A DNA stretch of 64,000 nt, from positions 1 through 64,000 of the forward strand of contig CANRNQ010000006.1 in assembly GCA_947632045.1 (NCBI GenBank), in the 5' to 3' direction. Below the pieces are notes generated by a model, which ran no database searches, was not told where the DNA came from, and was given only the letters and a program-made list of their open reading frames with translations. Source of the stretch: an uncultured Clostridia bacterium. GTDB lineage: Bacteria > Bacillota > Clostridia > Oscillospirales > Acutalibacteraceae. Below, one piece after another: positions 9,779 to 18,661 of this stretch (position 1 is the first letter of the stretch; each line of letters begins with the position of its first letter). Position numbers and translations under genes: made by a program.

Positions 9779-9793
9779 GGCAGGGAGCGCCTT

Positions 9794-10657
9794 ATGAAGC
9801 AGGTGGAAAAATCACAACAAAAAAGTCACAGCTTGATACACGCCATAATTGTGACGCTTGTTCTGCTCATAGGACTTTCCCTGCTGCTGTATCCCGCAGT
9901 AGTGGATTATATCAACTCACTTGATTATAAAAAATACATTGAAGATTACCAACAGGATTTTCTAAAGCTGGACGATACCGCGCGGCAGGAACTGCTCACG
10001 GCGGCGCAAGAATATAACGCCGAGTTGCTGAAACGCTCCACTCGCATCGGGGAGCTGACCGCACAGCAGCGTGCAGTATACAAATCCCTGCTCGACCCTT
10101 CGGGCAATGGCGTGATGGGCTATATCGAGATCGAAAAAATCGGAATTTACCTGCCCGTCTATCACGGCACCGGCGAAAGCGTATTGCAGACAGGAATCGG
10201 ACACGTCGAGGGCTCCTCTTTGCCGGTCGGCGGCGTAGGGACTCGCGCAATTTTGTCAGGCCATACCGGACTGCCATCCTCCGAGCTGTTCAGCAAAATC
10301 GACCAACTGAAAAAAGGCGACGTATTCGAGCTGCACATTTTAGGTGAAATCTTGACCTATCAGGTGGAGTCTGCGGCCGTGCTGCTGCCGGAAGAAGCCC
10401 AAAAGCAGGAAATTGATCCACAGCGCGATCTCTGCACGCTGATGACCTGCACGCCCTATGGAATTAATACCCATCGTCTGCTGGTTACCGGCACGCGCAT
10501 CGAAACGCCGCCAAAACAGCCGTCAGATATGAAGGATCAGCCGATAGAAATAATTCCGGCTCCAATGCCGCCTATTCTTTTGGCGGCCATAATCGGTCTG
10601 ACGGTTCTGCTCATTCTTGTGATCGTGGTCGTTGTGCGCAGGAAGAGGCGAAAATAA
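9794..10657 (+). CDS. Class C (pilus-assembly) sortase 1
   Basis: 287 residues. Membrane segments lie at both ends (about 17-37 and 258-281), the usual class C layout. The catalytic residues are visible: His157 in LSGHTG, Cys219 in TLMTCTPYG and Arg in HRLLVTG. The enzyme cleaves LPxTG-like signals and joins pilin subunits through a pilin lysine. It is followed nine bases later by a paralogous sortase, and the pair is co-transcribed with the pilins. No obvious DPW-type lid motif is seen in the N-terminal region. Confidence 0.92.
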   Translation: MKQVEKSQQKSHSLIHAIIVTLVLLIGLSLLLYPAVVDYINSLDYKKYIEDYQQDFLKLDDTARQELLTAAQEYNAELLKRSTRIGELTAQQRAVYKSLLDPSGNGVMGYIEIEKIGIYLPVYHGTGESVLQTGIGHVEGSSLPVGGVGTRAILSGHTGLPSSELFSKIDQLKKGDVFELHILGEILTYQVESAAVLLPEEAQKQEIDPQRDLCTLMTCTPYGINTHRLLVTGTRIETPPKQPSDMKDQPIEIIPAPMPPILLAAIIGLTVLLILVIVVVVRRKRRK

Positions 10658-10666
10658 GAATTAGCT

Positions 10667-11545
10667 ATGAAAAAGCAAAGTGAAAAGCCAAAAAAGAAAA
10701 TATCACAAATTATCTCCGGCCTTGCAACCGCTCTGATTTTGTTGCTTGGAGTTGCTCTGGTGCTGTACCCTACGGTGGCAGACAAAATCAACGACGCTGT
10801 AAACAATCAAGCGATTGGGGAGTATCAAAAGCAGCTGTTGACGCTCGACGACAGCAAGTACGAGAAAATGCTCAAAGCGGCGCAGGACTACAATGCCCGC
10901 CTGTTCCGCTCAGATCCGTATATCGGCGCTCTAACCGTCGAGGAACGAAAAGAATATGAAAGCCTTTTGAATATTGACGGCACAGGCATGATGGGATATA
11001 TAGAGATACCAAAAGCAAAAGTTTATCTTGCGATTTATCATGGCGCCGATGAAGCGGTGCTGCAAACCGGCGTGGGGCATTTGGAATCCTCCAGCCTGCC
11101 GGTCCCGGGAGAGAGCGTGCATACGGTGCTTTCCGGTCACAGCGGCCTGCCCTCCGCAAGGCTGTTTACCGATCTTGATCAATTGGAGCTCGGCGATATC
11201 TTCACTATTCATATTTTGAGGGAAACGCTGACCTACCAAGTGGAGCGCATGGAAAGGGTAGCTCCCGATGAACTGAGTGATTTGCGGATAGAGCAAGGGC
11301 AGGAGCTCTGCACGCTGATGACCTGCACTCCATACGGAGTCAATACCCACCGACTGGTCATCACGGGTCGCCGCATTGAAACGCCGAGTGCAGAAAAAGC
11401 GGAAGAAGCGCCAATCGTACAAGCCGTCACATCAAAATGGAATCGGTGGTTTGTATTTCTGCCGGTGATTTTGTTTGCGGGAATTTTGACCGCTGTTATT
11501 TTGCTTCGCAAACACAGAAAAAAGAAAAAACAACCAAGTGTGTAA
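10667..11545 (+). CDS. Class C (pilus-assembly) sortase 2
   Basis: 292 residues and clearly a tandem duplicate of the preceding sortase (shared MGYIEI, VLQTG.GH.E.SSLPV and TLMTCTPYG.NTHRL blocks). Catalytic Cys220 and the LSGHSG histidine are present. It has N- and C-terminal membrane segments and a Lys-rich tail. Two class C sortases in one locus usually divide the work between backbone polymerisation and attachment of tip or base pilins. Confidence 0.92.
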   Translation: MKKQSEKPKKKISQIISGLATALILLLGVALVLYPTVADKINDAVNNQAIGEYQKQLLTLDDSKYEKMLKAAQDYNARLFRSDPYIGALTVEERKEYESLLNIDGTGMMGYIEIPKAKVYLAIYHGADEAVLQTGVGHLESSSLPVPGESVHTVLSGHSGLPSARLFTDLDQLELGDIFTIHILRETLTYQVERMERVAPDELSDLRIEQGQELCTLMTCTPYGVNTHRLVITGRRIETPSAEKAEEAPIVQAVTSKWNRWFVFLPVILFAGILTAVILLRKHRKKKKQPSV

Positions 11546-11568
11546 CGCCGCGAGGAGGATAATTGCTC

Positions 11569-12501
11569 ATGAGAAAACGTATTTTTTCGATTGTATTTTG
11601 CATATTGCTCTTGCTTTCCGCCGCGCTGCCGGTCTCTGCCGCCAAAACGGGAACCATTACCGTTTTATTTCAGCATCAAAATCAGCCGGTGGTCGGCGCG
11701 GAATTTGAAATTTACAAGGCGGCAGAATGGAATGGCAATAGCTATGCTTTAGCCGCACCCTTTTCGGGCTATCCTGTAGAAATGGCGAACGCTCCAAACA
11801 ACGAGGAGTGGCAAACGATTGCTTCCACGCTTTCCGCTTATGCGGCAAGAGATGAAATAGCGCCCCTTGCCTCCGGCAAGACGGACGAAAAGGGCGAACT
11901 GCGTTTTGAAGGATTTTTGGACGGATTGTATCTCTTGGTGGGAAGCTCCGCAGAGTCGGGCGACGCGCTCTTGTTTCCCCAGCCAATGCTTGTGACTGTA
12001 CCTTATGCGCCGACAAACGACGAGCCGGATTACAACGTCATAACCGAGCCGAAGTGCGACTCTCGTAAAATCACAGAGAAAACGGTGACTCGCCGCGCTT
12101 TGAAGATTTGGAAGGACGAGGGGAATGAAAATAAGCGGCCTTCGGAAATCACGGTGCAGCTTCTTTGCGACGGGCAGATCTGCGACGAACAGGCGCTGAA
12201 CGCGAAAAATAACTGGTCCTACACATGGGAAGACTTGGGCGCTGCGCACGATTGGCAGCTCACTGAAAAAGAAGTGCCGAAGGACTATACCGTTCAAATC
12301 ACTCAACAGGATATCACCTTCATCGTAACCAATACCGGCGATAATTCGCCGCTACCGCTGCCACCGCAGCCGGACGAACCGACTCTGCCGCAAACGGGGC
12401 TGCTTTGGTGGCCTGTGCCGCTTTTGGCCGGAGCAGGCGTGATATCACTCTTCTTTGGGATTTTCCTGCTGCTTCGCGGCAAGGACGGCTTCAATGCGTA
12501 G
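11569..12501 (+). CDS. LPQTG-anchored minor (base) pilin
   Basis: 310 residues from ATG 11569, chosen over the TTG at 11563 because GAGGAGGA lies nine bases before the ATG. The signal peptide ends near AALPVSAA. An N-terminal Cna-B-like fold ('GTITVLFQHQNQPVVGAEFEIYK') is followed by a second such domain (TRRALKIWKDEGNENKRP...). A Pro-rich linker (PLPLPPQPDEP) leads to LPQTG, a hydrophobic segment and a short tail ending in RGKDGFNA. Size, proline linker and position suit a base pilin that anchors the fibre to the wall. Its stop overlaps the next start. Confidence 0.85.
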   Translation: MRKRIFSIVFCILLLLSAALPVSAAKTGTITVLFQHQNQPVVGAEFEIYKAAEWNGNSYALAAPFSGYPVEMANAPNNEEWQTIASTLSAYAARDEIAPLASGKTDEKGELRFEGFLDGLYLLVGSSAESGDALLFPQPMLVTVPYAPTNDEPDYNVITEPKCDSRKITEKTVTRRALKIWKDEGNENKRPSEITVQLLCDGQICDEQALNAKNNWSYTWEDLGAAHDWQLTEKEVPKDYTVQITQQDITFIVTNTGDNSPLPLPPQPDEPTLPQTGLLWWPVPLLAGAGVISLFFGIFLLLRGKDGFNA

Positions 12502-13099
12502 GCGTAAAGGCGCGTTTGCGCTCATCAGCATTGGCTGCCTCCTCCTTATAGCCGCTCTCACCTTGGGCGGCTATAACCTTTGGGACGATTACCGGGCGGG
12601 GCAATCCGTGAGCGGTATTTTAGACCACCTGCCCATTCAAAAGCCGCCCGCATCGGGCGCAACACCGGATTATATTCTGAATCCGGATATGGAAATGCCG
12701 ACAGAGGAAATCGACGGGTATTTATATATTGGGAAGGTGACGATACCGGCGTTAGAGCTGGAACTGCCGGTGATGGATACTTGGGATTATACGCGAATGA
12801 AAATCGCCCCTTGCCGCTATGTCGGGACGGCCTATCGTCCCGGTTTTGTTCTATGCGGGCACAACTATACTTCCCATTTCGGGAGGCTGAAAAATCTCAC
12901 ACCCGGCGACAGCGTGTTTTTCACCGACGTGACCGGCAATGAATTTTCGTATGAGGTGGCGGAGAAGGAAACGCTTGCACCGAGTGCCGTGGAAGAAATG
13001 AAAAGCGACGATTGGGACTTGACCCTGTTCTCCTGCACCCTCGACGGGCAAGCGCGGGTGACGATACGCTGCCGGCAAATCCGCGCGCAGGATAAATAG
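12494..13099 (+). CDS. Third sortase (class B/D-like, single N-terminal membrane segment)
   Basis: 201 residues from ATG 12494, which overlaps the pilin stop (12499-12501). One N-terminal membrane segment and no C-terminal one, unlike the two class C enzymes. His123 (LCGHNYTSHFG), Cys181 (LFSCTLDG) and an Arg in VTIRCR form a sortase triad, but the TLxTC motif is changed to LFSCT. By layout it is a candidate housekeeping-type enzyme that transfers the finished pilus to the cell wall. The class is uncertain from sequence alone. Confidence 0.8.
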   Translation: MRRRKGAFALISIGCLLLIAALTLGGYNLWDDYRAGQSVSGILDHLPIQKPPASGATPDYILNPDMEMPTEEIDGYLYIGKVTIPALELELPVMDTWDYTRMKIAPCRYVGTAYRPGFVLCGHNYTSHFGRLKNLTPGDSVFFTDVTGNEFSYEVAEKETLAPSAVEEMKSDDWDLTLFSCTLDGQARVTIRCRQIRAQDK

Positions 13100-13213
13100 G
13101 GGATGAATAGGCTCGGCGGCAGATAAGGAAAACTGACCGTTACAGAAAATTTCGGCAAACGACAGGGGCGCGCCGCCCTCCGGTACTACAGTTGTGACTG
13201 CTGCGGCAAATGG

Positions 13214-13253
13214 AAAACGCGGTCGCGCTTATAGCTTAAAAACTCCGCGTTTT
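13214..13253 (+). terminator. Probable terminator ending the pilus operon
   Basis: AAAACGCGG (13214-13222) pairs perfectly with CCGCGTTTT (13245-13253) across a 22-base loop and ends in TTTT. It is symmetrical, so it could act on both strands. The rest of 13100-13370 shows no gene. Confidence 0.6.
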
Positions 13254-13375
13254 GCAGGTGTTATCGCTTCCGCCCTGCAAAATGCAATACCATACGAAAG
13301 ATTACTTTTTTGAGTAAAGATGGTTCATATCAATTGAAATCGCAGAAAAGCATTGCCAAAATTTAATTTTAGAGG

Positions 13376-13404
13376 TTGACACGCGAAAAGAAAATAAGTA
13401 TAAT
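13376..13404 (+). promoter_or_regulatory. Consensus sigma-A promoter for alaS
   Basis: TTGACA at 13376-13381, a 17-base spacer and TATAAT at 13399-13404: a perfect match at optimal spacing, about 35 bases before the T-box leader. Confidence 0.9.
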
Positions 13405-13440
13405 TATATTCAGTGTGAATACGAAACAATGGCTGTGAAA

Positions 13441-13646
13441 GGATAAATTATCGCATATGCTGTCAAGAGAGAGGACCCTCGGCTGAAACGTCCTCCTGCT
13501 GAGCGATATGAGCCACCCCTGAGCCCGCGGCGATGAGCTGCGCGTAGGTCGGCGTTAACGGCGTATGAGAGGCGGAACGACGTTCCGCAATTTGGGTGGT
13601 ACCGCAGGATTTGACTCTTGCCCCATGTTGGGGCAGGAGCTTTTTT
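13441..13646 (+). ncRNA. T-box riboswitch, alanine-specific
   Basis: The T-box sequence TTTGGGTGGTACCGC lies at 13591-13605. Stem I is closed by TATCGC (13449-13454) with GCGATA (13503-13508) and topped by GAGGAC (13471-13476) with GTCCTC (13490-13495). The 3' side of the internal loop holds GCT at 13498-13500, an alanine codon, as expected of the specifier. A terminator follows: CTCTTGCCCC (13615-13624) with GGGGCAGGAG (13630-13639), then TTTTTT. Uncharged tRNA-Ala would pair with the specifier and the T-box and prevent termination before alaS. Stem I is short for this class. Confidence 0.93.
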
Positions 13647-13685
13647 GTTTCGCAGAAAAATTTGATTGTAAGGAGAGTCAAGATT

Positions 13686-16322
13686 ATGGAATGGACGGGA
13701 CTTAACGAACTGAGAGAAAAATATTTATCCTTTTTCGAGAGCAAGGGGCACCTGCGCCTGCCGAGCTTCTCTTTGATACCAAAGGACGACAAGAGCCTTC
13801 TGCTCATCAACTCCGGCATGGCGCCGATGAAAAAGTATTTTACCGGCGAGATAGAGCCGCCGAAAAGAAGGGTGACTACCTGCCAAAAGTGCATAAGAAC
13901 GCCCGACATCGAGAGAGTAGGCATAACCGCGCGGCACGGCACCTTTTTTGAGATGCTCGGCAATTTCTCATTCGGAGATTACTTTAAGCACGAGGCTACC
14001 GCGTGGGCGTGGGAGTTTTTTACAAAGGTGCTTGAAATACCGGAGGAAAAGCTCTATGTTTCGATTTACGAGGAGGACGATCAGGCGTTTGATATATGGA
14101 CAAAGGAGATAGGCGTCGCCGAGGACCATATGGTAAGACTCGGCAAGGAGGATAACTTCTGGGAGCACGGCACAGGCCCCTGCGGCCCCTGCTCTGAAAT
14201 ATATTTTGACCGTGGCCCCGAAAAGGGCTGCGGCAAGCCCGACTGCGCGGTCGGCTGTGACTGCGACAGATACGTCGAGGTGTGGAACCTTGTGTTCACT
14301 CAGTTCGACAGCGACGGAAAGGGCAACTATACCCCGCTCGATCACCCGAATATCGACACCGGAATGGGGCTTGAGCGTCTCGCCTGCGTAATGCAGGGGG
14401 TGGATAATCTTTTCCTTGTTGACACGGTACAGAATATAATGAAGAAAATATCGGAGATAACCGGAGTTAAGTACGGCGAGGACAATAAAAGAGATATATC
14501 CCTGCGCGTTATAACCGACCATATTCGCAGCACAACATTTATGATAAGCGACGGTGTAATGCCGAGCAACGAGGGCAGAGGGTATGTGCTGCGCAGACTG
14601 CTCAGAAGAGCGTCGCGCCACGGCAGATTGCTCGGAATGAACAAGCCCTTTCTCTATAAGGTGTGCTCTACCGTAATAGAAGAAAATAAGACGGCGTATC
14701 CTATACTTGAGGAGAAGAAGGACTTTATCGAGCAGCTTATACGCGTTGAGGAGGAAAACTTCAACAGGACGGTCGAGCAGGGCTTCGCAATACTCAACGA
14801 ATTTATGGACAAAGAGGACAGCAATGTTTTCTCGGGTGAGAGCGCGTTTAAGCTCAGCGATACCTATGGCTTCCCGATAGATCTCACTAAGGAGATACTC
14901 GCGGAAAAGGGAGTTACAGTAGACGAGGAGCGCTTCAGAGAGCTTTTGGATGAGCAGAAAATAAATTCAAAGAAAGCGCGTGAAAACGCCGGAGCCGACG
15001 CGTGGATAAGCGACAGCACCGATTTAAGCGGCATAGAAAAGACCGAATTTGTAGGCTATACGGATTACTCCGCAAACGCAGAGATAAAGGCGATAATTAA
15101 GGACGGCCAAAGGGCGGACGCTGCCTATGAGGGAGATCGCGCCCTGATAATCCTCGATAAAACGCCGTTTTATGCGGAAAGCGGCGGACAGGCGGCCGAC
15201 TGCGGGGCGATAAAAAGCGGTAATTCGACCGCCGTGGTGCAAAATGTAAGTAAAACTCACGACGGAATATTTACCCACAGCGTAATTGTTTCAAATGGTA
15301 TGTTTGCCGTCGGCGATAAAATATTTGCCGAAATCGACAGTGAAAGACGACAGGACACAATGAGGAACCACACCGGAGCCCACCTTCTGCAAGCGGCTCT
15401 GCGCAAGGTTCTCGGCACGCACGTCGAGCAGGCGGGTCAGCTTGTCAACAACGAGAGGATACGCTTTGACTTTACGCATTTTTCGGCTATGACCGCCGAA
15501 GAAATTTCAGAGGTAGAAAGGCTTGTCAACGAGGAGATACTAAAGGCGGAGTGCGTCGATACAAAGGAAATGCCGATAGAGGAGGCAAAAAAGCTCGGAG
15601 CAATGGCTCTCTTCGGCGAAAAGTACGGGGATATAGTAAGAGTTGTCAAGGCGGGCGACTTCTCGGTCGAATTTTGCGGAGGTACGCACGAGGACAACAC
15701 CTCAAAGCTCGGACTGTTTAAGATTTTGAGCGAAAGCTCCGTCGCTTCCGGCGTGCGCAGAATCGAGGCTGTAACGGGTCGCGGCGTGTTAAATATACTA
15801 AACGGCTGTATTTCGACGATATATAAAGCGGCCTCGGTCACAAAAGTAAATAACCCGGCAAATATTCTCAGAGGCTGCGAGCAGCTTATGAGCGACAATA
15901 GAGAAATGTCCAAGGAGATAGAAAGACTCAACGACTCCATAGCCTCAATGCGCATGGGAATGTTGTTTGACAACGCCTATAAGGTTAAGGGAGTTAAGGT
16001 GGTTTCCGCGGCGTTTAATAACGTAAACGCCGACGTGCTGAGGGTTATGTGCAACAACGCCATCGAAAAAACTCCGAGGTGCGTCGTGGTGCTTGCCGGA
16101 ATCAAGGACGGCAAGGCGACGTTTGCCTGCTGCTGCGGCAAGGAGGCGCGCGAGCTTCACGGGGCAAACGCGGGCAAGATAGTAAAGGAGGTCGCGAAAA
16201 TAGCGGGCGGCAACGGCGGCGGCAAGCCGGATATAGCGATGGCGGGCGCGCGCGATGTAACCAAGGTGGATGAGGCTATAATGGCTGTAAACGATATAGT
16301 GACAGATTTAATTCACGAATAA
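13686..16322 (+). CDS. alaS: Alanyl-tRNA synthetase
   Basis: 878 residues, the usual bacterial length. It charges tRNA-Ala with alanine in the cytoplasm. The class II catalytic core is N-terminal (MEWTGLNELREKYLSFFESKGH, INSGMAPMKKYF, GHGTGPCGPCSE-type loop). The editing domain carries HTGAH and CGGTH metal ligands, and a C-terminal DHHA1-like domain follows. The Cys-rich insert GCGKPDCAVGCDCDRY may bind zinc. ATG 13686 was chosen over upstream in-frame starts because AAGGAGAG lies just before it and the upstream bases belong to the T-box terminator. Confidence 0.98.
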   Translation: MEWTGLNELREKYLSFFESKGHLRLPSFSLIPKDDKSLLLINSGMAPMKKYFTGEIEPPKRRVTTCQKCIRTPDIERVGITARHGTFFEMLGNFSFGDYFKHEATAWAWEFFTKVLEIPEEKLYVSIYEEDDQAFDIWTKEIGVAEDHMVRLGKEDNFWEHGTGPCGPCSEIYFDRGPEKGCGKPDCAVGCDCDRYVEVWNLVFTQFDSDGKGNYTPLDHPNIDTGMGLERLACVMQGVDNLFLVDTVQNIMKKISEITGVKYGEDNKRDISLRVITDHIRSTTFMISDGVMPSNEGRGYVLRRLLRRASRHGRLLGMNKPFLYKVCSTVIEENKTAYPILEEKKDFIEQLIRVEEENFNRTVEQGFAILNEFMDKEDSNVFSGESAFKLSDTYGFPIDLTKEILAEKGVTVDEERFRELLDEQKINSKKARENAGADAWISDSTDLSGIEKTEFVGYTDYSANAEIKAIIKDGQRADAAYEGDRALIILDKTPFYAESGGQAADCGAIKSGNSTAVVQNVSKTHDGIFTHSVIVSNGMFAVGDKIFAEIDSERRQDTMRNHTGAHLLQAALRKVLGTHVEQAGQLVNNERIRFDFTHFSAMTAEEISEVERLVNEEILKAECVDTKEMPIEEAKKLGAMALFGEKYGDIVRVVKAGDFSVEFCGGTHEDNTSKLGLFKILSESSVASGVRRIEAVTGRGVLNILNGCISTIYKAASVTKVNNPANILRGCEQLMSDNREMSKEIERLNDSIASMRMGMLFDNAYKVKGVKVVSAAFNNVNADVLRVMCNNAIEKTPRCVVVLAGIKDGKATFACCCGKEARELHGANAGKIVKEVAKIAGGNGGGKPDIAMAGARDVTKVDEAIMAVNDIVTDLIHE

Positions 16323-16338
16323 GGGCGGAGAAACGATC

Positions 16339-16746
16339 ATGCTTTGCGTAAAACCAACCGATGACGAAAAATTAAAAGACAAAATTCTCTCGATGCTCGA
16401 TATAAAGGGAGAGAGTCCGGCGCTTCTTGTTGCGACGGAAAACGACAAACTGCTGGGATATGTCGCGGTCGACCCCGTCGGATATGCTTTGTATATTCCG
16501 GCGCTTTCGATCACCGATTGCTCCGACTATGAAAACCTCTCGCAAGACGAGCGGGAGATTGCGGAGTATCTTATCAGAGCCGCCGGCAACTACGGCTATA
16601 ACAGAATGCTTTTAAGCATATGCTGCGAAAATTTAGATTTAAAACCGCTTTTATCGCGCTTCGGCTTCAAAGAAATTGACAATAAATTATCACTTGATAT
16701 AAAACATTTATTTAAAAAGTGCGAAAATTGCGGATCAAATCATTAA
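16339..16746 (+). CDS. GNAT-like hypothetical protein
   Basis: 135 residues starting 17 bases after alaS, so likely co-transcribed. The pattern 'LLVATENDKLLGYVAVDPVGYALYIPALSI...AEYLIRAAGNYGYNRMLLS...LLSRFGFKEID' follows the beta-strand/helix order of GNAT acetyltransferases, including a GF.E.D-like end. The acetyl-CoA loop (Q/RxxGxG/A) is not clear, so activity is doubtful. A short Cys pair (CENC) ends the protein. Function unknown. Confidence 0.55.
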   Translation: MLCVKPTDDEKLKDKILSMLDIKGESPALLVATENDKLLGYVAVDPVGYALYIPALSITDCSDYENLSQDEREIAEYLIRAAGNYGYNRMLLSICCENLDLKPLLSRFGFKEIDNKLSLDIKHLFKKCENCGSNH

Positions 16747-16749
16747 CAC

Positions 16750-16778
16750 TTGTAGTTTTTGACGATTTATTCTATAAT
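16750..16778 (+). promoter_or_regulatory. Putative promoter for the carboxyltransferase module
   Basis: TTGTAG (16750-16755), a 17-base spacer and TATAAT (16773-16778), 50 bases before the start at 16828. Confidence 0.6.
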
Positions 16779-16827
16779 TAAAGCATATATTTTTCCAAAA
16801 ATTACAGTGTGAAACGGAGGAATTTGA

Positions 16828-18150
16828 ATGAGCTCACTCAACAATTACGATGCGGCGGTACAGGCCAAGGCCGAGATACAAAGCTCCGTCGCATATAAAA
16901 GACTCATCGCCCTCTTTGACGAAGGAACATTTACGGAAATTGACGCCTTTGCCAAGAGCAGCGATACCTACGCCGAGGCGGTCGCAGGTTACGGAGCGGT
17001 AAACGGCTGTCCGGCATATGCGTTCGCACAAAACAGCGAATTTGCGGGCGGCGCAATGTCCAATGCGCAGGCGGCAAAAATCAAGAAGATATATGACCTT
17101 GCAGTAAAAACAGGCTGCCCGGTCATCGGACTTTATGACTCTAACGGAGCAAGGCTCGGCGAAGGAGTGGATATGCTCGCGGGATACGGAAATATTCTCA
17201 ACAGCATAAGCAACCTCTCGGGCGTAGTGCCGCAAATTTCCGTTATTCTCGGAAACTGCTTCGGCGCGGGAGCGCTTAACGCCTCGAACGCCGATATTAT
17301 AATCATGAGCAAAGACGCGAAATTCTCCGTTTCAACAAACGGACAGGGCGGCGACTGCGAGGAAAATGAGAAAAAGGGTATTGCTGATATTATCGCGGAC
17401 GGCGAAAACGAGGCGATAGGCAAGGCTCGCGAGCTTATGACATATCTTCCGACAAACAATTTGAGCGTGGCTCCGATTTCCGACAGCGCAGAGCCGGAGG
17501 CCGCCGGCGACGATCCGATAAAGCTTGTTGCCGACGGAGGAACATTCTTTGAGCTGAAGCAAAAATACGGTGAAAACGCCAAAACGGGCTTTGCAAGGAT
17601 TTGCGGCAGCACCGCCGCCGTCGTTTCGACCAACGGAGAGGAGCTTGACTGCGCAAGCACCAAAAAAATAGCCGAATTTGTAAGCTTCTGCGACGCGTTC
17701 GCTATTCCCGTCGTCACGTTTGCAAACAGCAAGGGCTTCACATGCGTGAAATCCGCGTCAAGACTTGCGGCAGCTTATGCGCAGGCTACCACCGTTAAGG
17801 TAGCTGTCGTAACCGGCGAGGCTTACGGTCCGTTTTATATTGCCGTTGCCGGCACGGGGGCAAACTCAGACCTCACCTTCGCGTGGACAGACGCATCCAT
17901 TGCTCCGCTTCCGCCGATTACAGGGGCGACAATACTTTGGGCGGATAAAATGGCTGTTCCCGTCGCCGAGCAGGAGTCGGTAGTAGAGGAGTTCAAACGG
18001 GCGGAGTGCAGCGCCTTTGCCGCCGCAGGCAAGGGCTACGTCGAGGACGTTATCGCTCCTGAGGAAACGAGAGCAAAGCTCTTTGCGGCGCTCGATATGC
18101 TCGCCGGCAAGAGGGTATCTACTCTGCCGAAAAAGCACGGCACACGCTGA
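16828..18150 (+). CDS. Acyl-CoA carboxyltransferase-family protein (MmdA / 12S subunit-like)
   Basis: 440 residues, shorter than the roughly 510 of MmdA, PccB or transcarboxylase 12S. It has the crotonase-like double fold: the N-half block DSNGARLGEGVDMLAGYG resembles the family's DSGGARIQEGV, and GNCFGAGALNASNADIIIMSKDA holds an oxyanion-hole glycine pair. The C-half has VVTGEAYGPFYIAVAG...AWTDASIAPL. The family moves a carboxyl group between biotin and an acyl-CoA such as propionyl- or malonyl-CoA. Several positions differ from canonical members, so the substrate is not assignable. It is followed by a biotin carrier and a pyruvate/oxaloacetate carboxyltransferase, forming a three-component set. 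GGAGG lies seven bases before the ATG. Confidence 0.8.
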   Translation: MSSLNNYDAAVQAKAEIQSSVAYKRLIALFDEGTFTEIDAFAKSSDTYAEAVAGYGAVNGCPAYAFAQNSEFAGGAMSNAQAAKIKKIYDLAVKTGCPVIGLYDSNGARLGEGVDMLAGYGNILNSISNLSGVVPQISVILGNCFGAGALNASNADIIIMSKDAKFSVSTNGQGGDCEENEKKGIADIIADGENEAIGKARELMTYLPTNNLSVAPISDSAEPEAAGDDPIKLVADGGTFFELKQKYGENAKTGFARICGSTAAVVSTNGEELDCASTKKIAEFVSFCDAFAIPVVTFANSKGFTCVKSASRLAAAYAQATTVKVAVVTGEAYGPFYIAVAGTGANSDLTFAWTDASIAPLPPITGATILWADKMAVPVAEQESVVEEFKRAECSAFAAAGKGYVEDVIAPEETRAKLFAALDMLAGKRVSTLPKKHGTR

Positions 18151-18208
18151 TTTAGAATATTATTTTGATATATTTATATTGATTATAAAAAGCAAAGGAA
18201 TGAAAGCT

Positions 18209-18580
18209 ATGAAAAATTTGAGAATTACCGTAAACGGCACGGCATACGACGTACAGGTAGAAGAGCTCGGCGGCTCTGCGGCGCCGGCAGCGCCCGCTGC
18301 ACCGACTTCGACTGCTCCCGCACCCGCACCGGCTCCGGCTCCGGCTCCCAAGCCGGCTTCAGGCTCGGGCGAGCCCGTTAAGGCTCCGATGCCGGGAACC
18401 ATCGTATCGGTCAATGTAACGAACGGCCAATCGGTAAACGAGGGCGACGTGATAGCCGTTTTGGAGGCTATGAAGATGGAAAACGAGATAATGGCTCCAA
18501 AGGCGGGCACTATAACCTCCGTCTGCGTTTCAAAGGGAGAAACCGTGTCGTCCGGCACTGTTTTGGTCACACTGCAATAA
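18209..18580 (+). CDS. Biotin carboxyl carrier protein
   Basis: 123 residues from ATG 18209; an in-frame ATG at 18200 is possible, but AAAGGAA is better placed for 18209. An N-terminal strand region (NLRITVNGTAYDVQVEEL) is followed by a Pro/Ala-rich hinge of about 35 residues and a biotinyl domain with EAMKMENE, whose central Lys is the biotin site. It resembles the 1.3S subunit of transcarboxylase and the OadC/MmdC carriers. It shuttles the carboxyl group between the two transferases encoded on either side. Confidence 0.93.
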   Translation: MKNLRITVNGTAYDVQVEELGGSAAPAAPAAPTSTAPAPAPAPAPAPKPASGSGEPVKAPMPGTIVSVNVTNGQSVNEGDVIAVLEAMKMENEIMAPKAGTITSVCVSKGETVSSGTVLVTLQ

Positions 18581-18587
18581 ACTACCG

Positions 18588-18609
18588 AACGGCGAAGCGT
18601 TTCGCCGTT
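18588..18609 (+). terminator. Hairpin after the biotin carrier gene
   Basis: AACGGCGAA (18588-18596) and TTCGCCGTT (18601-18609) form a perfect 9-bp stem with a GCGT loop, eight bases after the stop. Only a weak T-run follows, so termination may be incomplete. Confidence 0.6.
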
Positions 18610-18661
18610 TGCGCATATTGACGAGCTTAAGGCTTCAAGGCGTTTTGCAGTCGCCTTGGGC

